A stretch of 64,000 bases of DNA from Megaleporinus macrocephalus (lineage: Eukaryota > Chordata > Actinopteri > Characiformes > Anostomidae). Each line of letters opens with the position of its first letter. Position 1 is the first letter of the stretch. Location: assembly GCA_021613375.1 (NCBI GenBank), contig CM038719.1, forward strand, positions 36,836,120 through 36,900,119, given 5' to 3'. Both the position numbers and the translations under genes were made by a program. Shown here piece after piece: positions 50,171-60,824 of this stretch. The notes under the pieces were generated by a model. The model did not search any database. It saw only the letters and a list, made by a program, of their open reading frames with translations, and was not told the origin of the DNA.

Positions 50171-50611
50171 TAGGGCTGGGCAATAAAACGATAACGATAA
50201 TTATAACATTTTCTCGATAGAACTATAAGACGTAGTCGATAGAAAGTCGATAGAATTAAGTTCCGTCTGTGTTTTGAGAAACGAGTGATTGTATGTAACT
50301 GCAGCTTGCGCTCCGGATAAATCCATTCTTTCAGTGGGCGTGGCCACCTTAGCGACACAGCAACACACGTTATGCTAATCATAGTAATTTCGTAATCGCT
50401 AAAGATAAATATGTAGGTTGTAGGAGTTCGAGTGAGAAAGCTGAGGCAAAATTTGACTTTATAACAAAATATCTCGAGAAGGGAAACTTTATTTTCTACT
50501 GAAAACAAAATCACTAAACCAGCTCCCCATTAGAGCCAACAGAGAGTCGACTCACCGCTACGAGCCATTTCCTCAGCCTGAACTTAAAGGGCCACCAACA
50601 GCCTGCTTAAC

Positions 50612-50675
<64 letters not shown>

Positions 50676-51058
50676 GATGGACGCATCACCGTTTTTGAGG
50701 CCGATTCCGATCGCTGAACACCTTTAAGCCGATAGCCGATACCGATCGAGGGCGGGGTATACGCCACGGCAGGGCTACATGCAATTATTAGCGCAAGCAA
50801 GTCATGAAACATGGTCTAAACTGGTTTATTACCATTTTTAACCAGCTCATGTCAAAACAGTATAATATTTTTAGCAAAATTAACAGTAAATAAACAAAGT
50901 AAATCAAACAAATATCCCCAAATACTGCAATCATTACATTTAGACCCTTAATTTAAAACTAAAAAAGCTAATTAAATAAATGCAGTAAAAACTGCAGTCA
51001 TTAAACTCAGACTCTGTTATTTTAAACAACAATCTGTGATCATTAAATGCAGATTTTG

Positions 51059-51115
<57 letters not shown>

Positions 51116-51408
51116 TGTGTGTGTGTGTGTGTGTGTGTATATATTTGTATGTATGTATGTATATGTATGTGTGTGTGTTTAAGTTATTTGAAATACAGTT
51201 GTGTAATGTTCTGTAGTACATCTGTCTATCTTCCGATAGAAAATAAATCAGAGCATAAAAAAACAATTTAACAATTTTTTAAAATTTTGATATCTTCACT
51301 TCTCACTTAAAGTAAAAAGGAAATAGTGATTTGATTTATATCGTGATATAAATTATATCACGATATAAATTATCGTAATAAGATTTTATCCCATATCGCC
51401 CAGCCCTA
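50171..51408. mobile_element. hAT-like element with TAGGGCTGGGC termini, 1.24 kb, carrying a nested MITE
   Basis: Left end TAGGGCTGGGCAATAAAACG; right end CATATCGCCCAGCCCTA. Flanks ACTGAAAC (50163-50170) and ACTGAAAG (51409-51416) are a 7-of-8 target duplication. Inside lie (AT)n at about 50618-50671, a TTAGAGATGGACG element from 50672 like that at 4760-4970, and (AT)n/(GT)n at 51061-51175. No transposase was recognised. Confidence 0.75.
51061..51177. repeat. (AT)n then (GT)n microsatellite
   Basis: About 52 bp of AT followed by GT and GTAT units. Confidence 0.95.
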
Positions 51409-51908
51409 ACTGAAAGTAAAGGATATTTTGGCCTGTGAAGTTACTACAACCTATTCAGAGTAAATCACTTTATTTATACTGCAGACGGAAACAAGACACA
51501 CAGTCCCAAACATCTTCCGCAGAGAAACAGCAAACCAGGCTTTTCTACTAAAGTCAGTACTTCACTGGGCTTTATGGGTGCAGCAGCAACTGCTGGTATT
51601 TCTGAACTGGAATTCTAACTTTGGGGAGCCAACATAAACTTTCTAGTCTGAGTATCAGCATTTTAATAAATAGGTAAGTTGCTTAACAAGATGGTGTGAT
51701 GCACCGTGACCTCTTCATCACCTCATCTGCAGCATATCAGCCGGGAAACTACAAAGTGAAACAATAAGTGAGTCTCGTCACTCACACATGCAGCACTGCC
51801 TTCATTTCAATGACGTATAGTGGGCGGAGCCTCTCTCTGACCCATACCAATCAGCTATTCAAACCACCTGCTATCATCCAATCAGCAACCTGCTCACTGT
51901 ATGTTCGT

Positions 51909-52035
51909 TAGGGCTGTGTATTGGCAAGAACCTGGCGATACAATACGTATCGTGATACAGCGGTCACGATTTAATATATTGCGATGTATTGTGATATTGC
52001 AAGTCAAGTGAAATACTTTGATTTTTAAAATCCAC
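51909..52035 (+). mobile_element. hAT-like MITE 'TAGGGCTGTGTATTGG' family, left end only
   Basis: TAGGGCTGTGTATTGGCAAG and the following CGTATCGTGATACAGCGGTC are intact; the remainder is deleted. Confidence 0.7.
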
Positions 52036-52039
52036 ACGA

Positions 52040-52535
52040 TACACAGGTACCTTCACCTGTAAGTTGTTCTAGATAAGCGCGGCTGCCTGTAAATGTCATT
52101 TAGAACTTTTCCCTTCAGTAAAGAACTCCTCTCTACTGGTCCTTAGAAACACATTCTTGGCCACACAGTCAGGGCAATCATGCAGTAGCGTGTGGCGCCA
52201 AATTACAGCTGCAGCGCTCTCGCTAGCCAAACTGCTACACTGCAGGGCAGCACCGAGACTCAAATTTAGCTTTACAATGTGGTCAGTTCAGCATGCAAGT
52301 TCCACAAACAGCCTCACGCGTTCTCCAGCATGAACGGCTGCATAATCAGGCTTTTCCTTTCAGCAGGAATGAAGACCAACAGCCATCACACCCATCCGAC
52401 GTGCTAGCCCTAAGAAATACAGTGAGGATGAGGGTTCTTTAGCTTCCCAACAGAAGCCTGTTTACTCTGTCCACAGTAGGGCTGGGGTGACGCCTACTAA
52501 AAGCATGGATTTATCTGTGTGCATCTAAAGTTGTG
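52040..52535. other. no gene recognised
   Basis: Intronic DNA; nothing supported. Confidence 0.4.
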
Positions 52536-52539
52536 GGAG

Positions 52540-54580
52540 TATTTCAACTCAGCTCAACTCATCTTATCTTAGCTCAGCTCAAATCAACTACGCTTAACTC
52601 AGCTCAACTGAGCTCAACTCATCTTATCTTAGCTCAGCTCAAATCAACTCCGCTTAACTCAGTCTCAACTCAGCTCAACTCATCTCATCTTAGCTCAGCT
52701 CAAATCAACTCCGCTTAACTCAGTCTCAACTCAAGCGCAGCTAATCTTATCTTAGCTCAGCTCAAATCAACTCCGCTTAACTCAGCTCAACTCATCTTAT
52801 CTTAGCTCAGCTCAAATCAACTCCGCTTAACTCAGCTCAACTCATCTTATCTTAGCTCAGCTCAAATCAACTCCGCTTAACTCAGCTCAACTCATCTTAT
52901 CTTATCTTAGCTCAGCTCAAATCAACTCCGCTTAACTCAGCTCAACGCAGCTCAACTCATCTTATCTTAGCTCAGCTCAAATCAACTCCGCTTAACTCAG
53001 CTCAACGCAGCTCAACTCATCTTATCTTAGCTCAGCTCAAATCAACTCCGCTTAACTCAGTCTCAACTCAGCTCAACTCATCTCATCTTAGCTCAGCTCA
53101 AATCAACTCAGTTTAACTCAGTCTCAACTCAGCTCAACTCATCTCATCTTAGCTCAGCTCAAATCAACTCAGTTTAACTCAGTCTCAACTCAGCTCAACT
53201 CATCTCATCTTAGCTCAGCTCAAATCAACTCCACTTAACTCAGTCTCAACTCAGCTCAACTCATCTCATCTTAGCTCAGCTCAAATCAACTCCACTTAAC
53301 TCAGTCTCAACTCAGCTCAACTAATCTTATCTTAGCTCAGCTCAAATCAACTCCGCTTAACTCAGTCTCAACTCAGCTCAACTCATCTCATCTTAGCTCA
53401 GCTCAAATCAACTCCACTTAACTCAGTCTCAACTCAGCTCAACTAATCTTATCTTAGCTCAGCTCAAATCAACTCCGCTTAACTCAGTCTCAACTCAGCT
53501 CAACTAATCTTATCTTAGCTCAGCTCAAATCAACTCCGCTTAACTCAGTCTCAACTCAGCTCAACTAATCTTATCTTAGCTCAGCTCAAATCAACTCCGC
53601 TTAACTCAGTCTCAACTCAGCTCAACTCATCTTATCTTAGCTCAGCTCAAATCAACTCCGCTTAACTCAGTCTCAACTCAGCTCAACTCATCTTATCTTA
53701 GCTCAGCTCAAATCAACTCCGCTTAACTCAGTCTCAACTCAGCTCAACTCATCTTATCTTAGCTCAGCTCAAATCAACTCCGCTTAACTCAGTCTCAACT
53801 CAGCTCAACTCATCTCATCTTAGCTCAGCTCAAATCAACTACGCTTAACTTAGCTCAACTCAGCTCAACTCATCTTATCTTAGCTCAGCTCAAATCAACT
53901 ACGCTTAACTCAGCTCAACTCAGCTCAACTCATCTTATCTTAGCTCAGCTCAAATCAACTCCGCTTAACTCAGTCTCAACTCAGCTCAACTCATCTCATC
54001 TTAGCTCAGCTCAAATCAACTCAGTTTAACTCAGTCTCAACTCAGCTCAACTCATCTTATCTTAGCTCAGCTCAAATCAACTCCGCTTAACTCAGTCTCA
54101 ACTCAGCTCAACTCATCTTATCTTAGCTCAGCTCAAATCAACTCCGCTTAACTCAGTCTCAACTCAGCTCAACTCATCTCATCTTAGCTCAGCTCAAATC
54201 AACTACGCTTAACTCAGCTCAACTCAGCTCAACTCATCTTATCTTAGCTCAGCTCAAATCAACTCCGCTTAACTCAGTCTCAACTCAGCTCAACTCATCT
54301 TATCTTAGCTCAGCTCAAATCAACTCCACTTAACTCAGTCTCAACTCAGCTCAACTCATCTCATCTTAGCTCAGCTCAAATCAACTCCGCTTAACTCAGT
54401 CTCAACTCAGCTCAACTCATCTTATCTTAGCTCAGCTCAAATCAACTCCACTTAACTCAGTCTCAACTCAAGCGCAGTTCATATTAGCTCAGGTCACCTT
54501 AGCTCAACGCAATGCAGCTCAGCTCAGCTGAAGTCAACTCAATTCAATTCAACTTAACCCAGCTCAGCTCAACTCCTTGG
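52540..54580. repeat. AGCTCAACTC pentamer satellite, block 2 (~61-bp higher-order unit)
   Basis: The same pentamer words as block 1, organised around CATCTTATCTTAGCTCAGCT, CAAATCAACTCCGCTTAACT and CAGTCTCAACTCAGCTCAAC. The common period is 61 bp, with about 55-66-bp variants. There are roughly 33 units that differ mainly at CCGCTT/CCACTT/CAGTTT and TTATCTT/TCATCTT. Being much more homogeneous than block 1, it is probably younger. Confidence 0.9.
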
Positions 54581-54589
54581 AATCTTATT

Positions 54590-55090
54590 AGAAAATTATG
54601 TTTAATCCAGTCAGCATATCTAATATTTCTCATTAGGAAGCTGTGGTGACAATATTAAACGATTATTCGCCGTGTGACTCTGGAGGGTCAGTGACTCTAT
54701 ATGATTCATGATTAAATGTATTTTATTCTGTTTTCCACAATAATAAATTTAGTATCTCACAGTATCTCGTAGTTACGACTTCCTGGGTCATAATTATGGC
54801 TTATTATGTGTTAATAAGGTAATCTGAACTGATATCACATAATAATCTAATACTATCTAATATATATGACCTTCGGTCTCAAGTATCTTGTAATTTCCCA
54901 TTTTGTAATAACATTGTGTCACAATTTAATAAAGAGCTCGTATGATTTATAATCTTATAATTACGACCTGATATCTCATAATAATGAAATACTATGTCAT
55001 GTAAGCCTCACTATCTTATAATGAGATCCTCATCTCATGATTCTGATTTAATATCTCATAATTATTACTTCTGTTTCCATTATTATGACT
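54590..55090. other. no gene recognised
   Basis: AT-rich sequence with repeated ATCTCATAAT/ATCTTATAAT words; nothing supported. Confidence 0.4.
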
Positions 55091-55104
55091 GTCTCACATA
55101 TTAC

Positions 55105-55655
55105 ACTCACAAATACATACACACACACACACTCACACATACACACAATCACACATACACACTCATTGATATATATACGCACTCACACATACACAAACAA
55201 TCACACATACAGATTCATTCATATATACACACTCACACATTTACATAAACACACTCCCATATACACAAACACACATTCACACATACACTAACATACACTA
55301 ACATTCACACATATATACCCATTCACACATACACACTCATTCATATATACACACACATACACACATATATACCCATTCATATATACACACACACATTCAC
55401 ACATACACACTCATTCATATATACACACACATACACACATATATACCCATTCATATATACACACACACATTCACACATACACACTCATTCATATATACAC
55501 ACACATACACACATATATACCCATTCATATATACACACACACATTCACACATACACACTCATTCAAATATACACAATCATTCATACATACATATATACAC
55601 ACTCATACACACTCATTCTAACATATGCACTCACACACACACACACACACTTGTA
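55105..55655. repeat. (CA)n/(TA)n complex microsatellite with ~75-bp higher-order repeat
   Basis: ACACATATATACCCATTCAT followed by ATACACACACACATTCACAC recurs about four times at near-identical spacing between 55330 and 55560. Confidence 0.9.
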
Positions 55656-55689
55656 TACCAAAAAATAAAATACAGAAAATACATACAGA

Positions 55690-56025
55690 AAATAAAACTA
55701 GAGCTGAGGAGAAAAACAGAGAGAGAGACAGAGAGAGGGGGGGGGGGCAGGTGTGAGATGCATGTGTGTCTGTCAGGAGTTCATCCAGCTGAGGTGCTGA
55801 GAGAGGAGAGGGGAGGAGAAAGAGAGATGACAGAGTGAATCAGAGAGAGAATCGGGGGGAGAAAGAGGGATGACAGTGAATCAATAAGGGGGAGAATGAG
55901 GGGGAGGATGAAAGAGAAAAAAGAGAGAAAGAAAGGTAAAAGAGGATATAGAGAGGAGAGAGAGAATAGAGAATTGAAATAGAAGACAGAAAAAGAAAAA
56001 GAGAGAGAGAGAAAGGAAAAAGAGT
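55690..56025. repeat. purine-rich (GA)n tract
   Basis: GAGAGA, GGGGG and GAAAGA mixtures, with a short non-purine break at about 55755-55800. Confidence 0.85.
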
Positions 56026-56029
56026 TCTC

Positions 56030-56630
56030 CTGGTTTCATCACTGTGAGGACACAAATACTCCCATGACCAGCATCACTTAAACACTCAGCACAGCTACAC
56101 AAACAAACACAGCAGAGTGACACAGCAAACAAGTAAATAACAGCAAGTAAACATAAACTCTTACATTTCTCAAATCTAACTAAACCTCATTTTCAGACTG
56201 ACATAGCCCCGCCCACTCCCAGTGAAGTTATAAACGCTGCAATACAGGACAGCCAATCAGAACAGAGCTTGTTCTTAAAGGCACAGTAACAAAAACATAC
56301 TGTTTAAAATTAAAGGACAAACAGAGACGAGAAACTTATCAATCTAAAAATGAACACATGACACATGAGCTTTATAACCTGTAATAACCTCCAGAATCGT
56401 TTATACACACTACACACGTGTACCATAATAAATACACACAGTTACATACAGTTAACACTGCAACAGTGACCCGACACGAACAGTCTCCCACCAGCTCTGT
56501 GTAAACAGGGTCTCTAGGCTAACTGGTGACTACTGGCTTCCACTGGTTTTTAGCCAGGCTAGCATGTAGACCTCTCCTTTAAAAGCCAGGCTGAAGAAAG
56601 AGTGCACTGAAAGAAGAAAACTGGAAAACT
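56030..56630. other. start of septin 9 intron 1; no further feature
   Basis: Moderately complex sequence just inside the intron after the first exon's donor. No repeat or exon recognised. Confidence 0.4.
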
Positions 56631-56633
56631 GAC

Positions 56634-56688
56634 CTTCAAAGTCTGAAATAATTCCTTCCAAATGCACATTAACGCTGGACTCGGACAT
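56634..56688 (-). CDS. septin9: septin 9, first coding exon of the long isoform
   Basis: Reading leftwards from the ATG at 56688, the exon encodes MSESSVNVHLEGIISDFE plus one base, then a GTCAGT donor at 56633. It closely resembles the N-terminus of a human SEPT9 isoform (MSDPAVNAQLDGIISDFE). The phase 1 end joins in frame to the phase 1 start of the large exon, giving ISDFE-ALKRSFEVEE, the junction found in mammals. The frame is also open upstream, but the start is fixed by the family match and by an A at -3. The intron to the next exon is about 37 kb and full of satellites. Translation begins just after a CT/GA dinucleotide tract that would lie in the 5' leader. Confidence 0.92.
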
Positions 56689-56731
56689 TTTCCAGGCGAA
56701 CGTTAAAGCTGTGTGCTTTCCCACCGAGGCA

Positions 56732-56764
<33 letters not shown>

Positions 56765-56950
56765 GCGCTCCCTCGCTCTCTCACATGCACTCCCGTCTCC
56801 AGCCCCCAAACAAATCCCAAATTAGGAGGTGACGGAGGAAAAAAAGCCCAGCCTAGCGCTCGCCGGACCCCGGAGCAGAGCTTTCTTCTTAAAGGACAAA
56901 ACTTCTCTTCCTCCACTTCCTCCCTCCTGCACTCCAGAACGAGTGAGCGA
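56689..56950 (-). promoter_or_regulatory. probable 5' leader and promoter of the septin 9 long isoform
   Basis: This stretch lies immediately 5' of the long-isoform start codon. It contains a pure CT run (GA in the transcript) at about 56733-56762, a CpG-containing patch at about 56825-56880, and then pyrimidine-rich DNA. No convincing TATA box was seen. Calling it a promoter is inference from position: the first coding exon lacks a plausible upstream acceptor at its ATG. The transcription start is not resolved. Confidence 0.55.
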
Positions 56951-56954
56951 TGAC

Positions 56955-57319
56955 AAACCCCCCCACCCCCACACTCTCACTCCACTCTCTCTCTCTCTCT
57001 CTCTCCTTTCTATAATCTCTGCTGTCTCTCTTTCTCTCTGTCTTCTCTCTCTCTACCCTCTCTGCTCACTCACTCTATCTCTCCAATACTTTTACCCCGA
57101 ACACTCTGTCTCTCCTCTCTCTCCCTCTTTCTCTACTCTCTCCACTCTCTCTCAGTTTTCTTCTCCCTCTCGCCACTCCATCTCTCTTTCTCTCTCGCTA
57201 TTCCCTCTGTCTCTACCCACTTTTTCGTCCTTTCTCTCTCCCTCTTCACTCACTCCTTCTATGTGTAACACTCTTTCCCTCCTCTCTTTCTCTCCTTATC
57301 TCTATCACTCCCACTTTCT

Positions 57320-57356
<37 letters not shown>
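56955..57356. repeat. pyrimidine-rich (CT)n tract ending in (CA)n
   Basis: CTCTCT-based DNA from about 56975 to 57315, then CA dinucleotides at about 57319-57354. It lies just upstream of the septin 9 promoter. Confidence 0.9.
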
Positions 57357-57357
<1 letters not shown>

Positions 57358-57405
57358 CCCACAAGTGACTTAATTCTTCATACTGTGGGTAAAGAGTTCA
57401 TTAAC

Positions 57406-57448
57406 CCAGTAAGAGAGAGAGAATATGAGGAGAGAGTGAAGGCAAAGG

Positions 57449-57494
<46 letters not shown>

Positions 57495-57557
57495 TAAAAT
57501 GTTAGTGAGGGGGGAGAAAGAATCAGAGGAGTGAAATTAGAAAAAGAGAGAGGAAAA

Positions 57558-57616
<59 letters not shown>

Positions 57617-57617
57617 T

Positions 57618-57662
<45 letters not shown>

Positions 57663-57709
57663 AATGAAGTTAGATAGATAGATAGATAGAAATGAAGTTA
57701 TACTGAGTG

Positions 57710-57760
<51 letters not shown>

Positions 57761-57779
57761 AATGAAGTTATACTGAGTG

Positions 57780-57858
<79 letters not shown>

Positions 57859-58165
57859 AATAAAGTTATACTGAGTGAGCTAGATAGATAGAGAGAGAAA
57901 AGAGAGAGAGAAAAAGAAAAAGAGAGAGACAGAGAGAAAAAAGAAAGAGAGAGAGAGAGAAAGAGACTGAGAGAGAGAAAGAAATGAAAGAGAGAGAGAG
58001 AGAAAGAGAGGGAAAAAAGAAAGAAAGAGAGAGAGAAAGAGAGAAAGAAAAAGAGAGAAAGAGAGAGACTGAGAGAGGGAGAGGGAGAGAGAGAAATAGA
58101 ATGTTAGAGAAAGTGAGGGGGGAGAAAGAATCAGAGGAGTGAAATTAGAAAAAGAGAGAGGGAAA

Positions 58166-58222
<57 letters not shown>

Positions 58223-58241
58223 AATGAAGTTATACTGAGTG

Positions 58242-58336
<95 letters not shown>

Positions 58337-58470
58337 TAGATAGAGAGAGAAGAGAGAGAAAAAGAAAAAGAGAGAGAGACAGAGAGAAAAAAGAAAGAGA
58401 GAGAGACAGAGAGAAAAAAGAAAGAGAGAGAGAGAGACAGAGAGAAAGAGACTGAGAGAGAGAAAGAAAT

Positions 58471-58512
<42 letters not shown>

Positions 58513-58711
58513 GAGGGAAAAAAGAAAGAGAGAGAGAAAGAGAGAGAAAAAGAGAGAAAGAGAGAGTCTGAGAGAGGGAGAGGGAGAAAGAGAGAGAGAG
58601 AAAAAGAGATAGAGAAAGAAAGAAAAAAGAGAGACAGAGAGAGATAGAGAAAGTGAGGGAAGAAAGAAAGAGAGAGAGAAAGAGAGAGAAAATAAAAAGA
58701 GAAAGGGAGAG

Positions 58712-58745
<34 letters not shown>
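57406..58745. repeat. 1.3-kb purine tract with (GATA)n and (GACA)n blocks
   Basis: GAGA/GAAA runs alternate with GATA arrays at about 57558-57890 and 58168-58287. A GACA array at about 58287-58334 is followed by GATA again. The text GAAATGAAGTTATACTGAGTGA recurs between GATA blocks at about 57690, 57760, 57857 and 58222, and the phrase AATGTTAG..GGGGAGAAAGAATCAGA occurs twice (about 57498 and 58100). So the whole ~650-bp module is duplicated. Long Ser/Leu open frames on minus are artefacts. Confidence 0.95.
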
Positions 58746-58747
<2 letters not shown>

Positions 58748-58749
58748 AC

Positions 58750-59640
58750 AGAATCCACTTCACAGCTGCACACTGTTTCAGAAGGAGTCCAGACGAAGCT
58801 CTTGGTTTAGTTAGAGCAGCAGTTTCCCCTGACGTTTCCTGAATGTGTGCACGGCCTCAGGCCAGCAGCGCTAAAGCACTGCTCAAATCAAAGACCCCCG
58901 TAAATCAGCTCCGACACCGTAAATCAGCCCCGACGCCTTAAATCAGCTCTGAATCAGGCACAAACTCCGACACTATCAGAACTCTGACTGCTACCATCTT
59001 CTGGTCCTACATAAAGTGCTAAAGCTCCAAACTGCAGCGTGAGCAGATCCAGGCAGGAGCTGAACCCGTGCAGCAGAACGAAACCCAACACCCAAAAGGA
59101 ATTCAGAACAAAACAACATGAAAGACTAAAGAGGAACCAAGAAGAAGATTAAGATACTCACTAAATACTTTTACATACTAAACTGACTCACTGCTCACTC
59201 ACGTCTCCACCTAACACACCAACTCCTCAACACTGCAGCTCCACACACTACACACTTCACTAGAAGATATTAGACTTTGAGTGTGAAGCTGCTTCTGATG
59301 TAGACTAATGTATCTACCAGGAGACGCAACGTCATCACAACATCGTCTACTTTCTTTCAACGTTGCCTTTTCTAAACAAGGTTGTCACAATGTTGTCACA
59401 ACGTTGTCACAACATCATTATTAAGTAAAGTTGTCATGGTGATATGACTACTTGTTGGCAATTTAGCAAAACGTAAGGATTCTAGGAGGTTGGGACAGCA
59501 TACTGACCACGTTGCAACTATGTTGTCACAACGTTGTCCAATAACATCATCACAACTTTCTGTGGAATTACGTTTTAACACTGTGGGCACTAAAACAGTA
59601 TAAACGTAACTGTGTTTGCAGAGTAACAATAATGAAGTCT
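58750..59640. other. no gene; short CACAACGTTGT repetition
   Basis: Repeats of GTTGTCACAACGTTGTCACA at about 59380-59412, with related words to 59550. Otherwise unclassified upstream flank of septin 9. Confidence 0.45.
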
Positions 59641-59642
59641 AT

Positions 59643-60258
59643 GGGTCTGTCTCAAATCCTAGTGAACTCCTACATAGGCAGCCTTGTACGTCATAGTATG
59701 CGCTCCCGACATATAGACTGTCCCAATACTTATACACCTTAAACATACTGTCTACTGAGAAACCTTATTTAGACCTGATTTTAAAGAAAGCATGAACGCT
59801 TCCTCAGCCGCTAAGACAATCCCATGATTTAAAATCAGGTCTAAATAAGGTTTCTCAGTAGAAGCATGTTTAAGGTATGTAAGTATTGGGACAGTCTATG
59901 TGTCTGGAGCGCATACTATGATGTAAAATGCTGCCTATGTAGGAGCTCACTAGGATTTGAGACACAACCATTATTTACAACTTTGTATCAAGTTGTTGAC
60001 CATTTTGCAGTTTTATATTCAAGCCATTAGCATTTATGCTAGCGGATTTTTAAGACGCAGTGTATTGTTTTGGATGCCGGTCGGTAGCTTAGCAACCAGC
60101 TAAACCACCGGTGGCGTGCTGCAGTGGGCGGGAACAAGCCGTGATGCAGTCTCTCTCTAACTAGAGCGTCTCAGTAATCTGTTTTATGAGGAGAGATGAG
60201 GAGAGAACGCTGCTACTTACACAGCTGCTACCTAGACAGCCTACTTACACACTTACTA
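59643..60258. mobile_element. composite MITE with internal deletion
   Basis: A forward left piece (59643 to about 59828) is followed by an inverted left piece (to about 59970) and then the right half to 60258. The right junction ATTTACAAC followed by GTTGACCATTT matches the composite at 34984-36161 and not the simple copies. Confidence 0.8.
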
Positions 60259-60520
60259 GGGGTGCGTCCGAAATCGTCTACTAGTCACTAGTTGAATTCA
60301 TCTGCGGCTCCAGGTGAATCATGGGATAGCGCAGTGTGCTGTGTTCGCCTACATAAAAATCGCTGCCGATTCAGTAGGTCATCCGGGTACCGTTCACCAA
60401 CTACTCAATACCTACTGAGTATTCAGACAGACTAGCCGCGCTCGCCTACTGATTGGTGAGCAGCACTCATCCATGTGCAGTCCAAATACATTTACTGCTC
60501 CAGATCAGATTGCTAGCTAG
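60259..60520. mobile_element. possible end of a further MITE
   Basis: GGGGTGCGTCCGAAATCGTC is a typical fish DNA-transposon terminus, and the segment to about 60460 is unlike neighbouring elements. No matching far end was identified. Confidence 0.35.
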
Positions 60521-60604
60521 TGTGGGTTTTAATTACTTCTGGAAGTAGACTTTAGAACTATTTATCATTTGCGTTTGCCCACCGTGGAATCGGACCTCCA
60601 CATT

Positions 60605-60820
60605 TAACCTATCTGTGTAGTGAAACACCCACATACACACACACTAATGAATATACACACTAGGGGGCACTATCCACAGTGCCCGGAGAGTATTTCGGAG
60701 TTAGCTGCCTTCCTCAAGAACACTTCATTCGTGTCCTGTTGGTTCAGGAGGTCAAACCAACCCTCTAGCCACAAGGCTGGCTCTCTAGGACTGCCCCCGA
60801 CCCACGACTGCATGACAGCA
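60605..60820 (-). mobile_element. tRNA-derived SINE, reverse copy
   Basis: On the minus strand: GCAGTCGTGGGTCGGGGGCA, then CAGCCTTGTGGCTAGAGGGT and GGTTTGACCTCC. It shares the CCAGAGCG/ACACACACTA body layout with 37000-37212. Confidence 0.65.
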
Positions 60821-60824
60821 GGCT

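Noticed and set aside
57880..58773. A 297-codon minus frame of Ser, Leu, Phe and Ile, and similar frames at 39710-40857.
   Set aside because: Direct translations of GA and GATA simple repeats.
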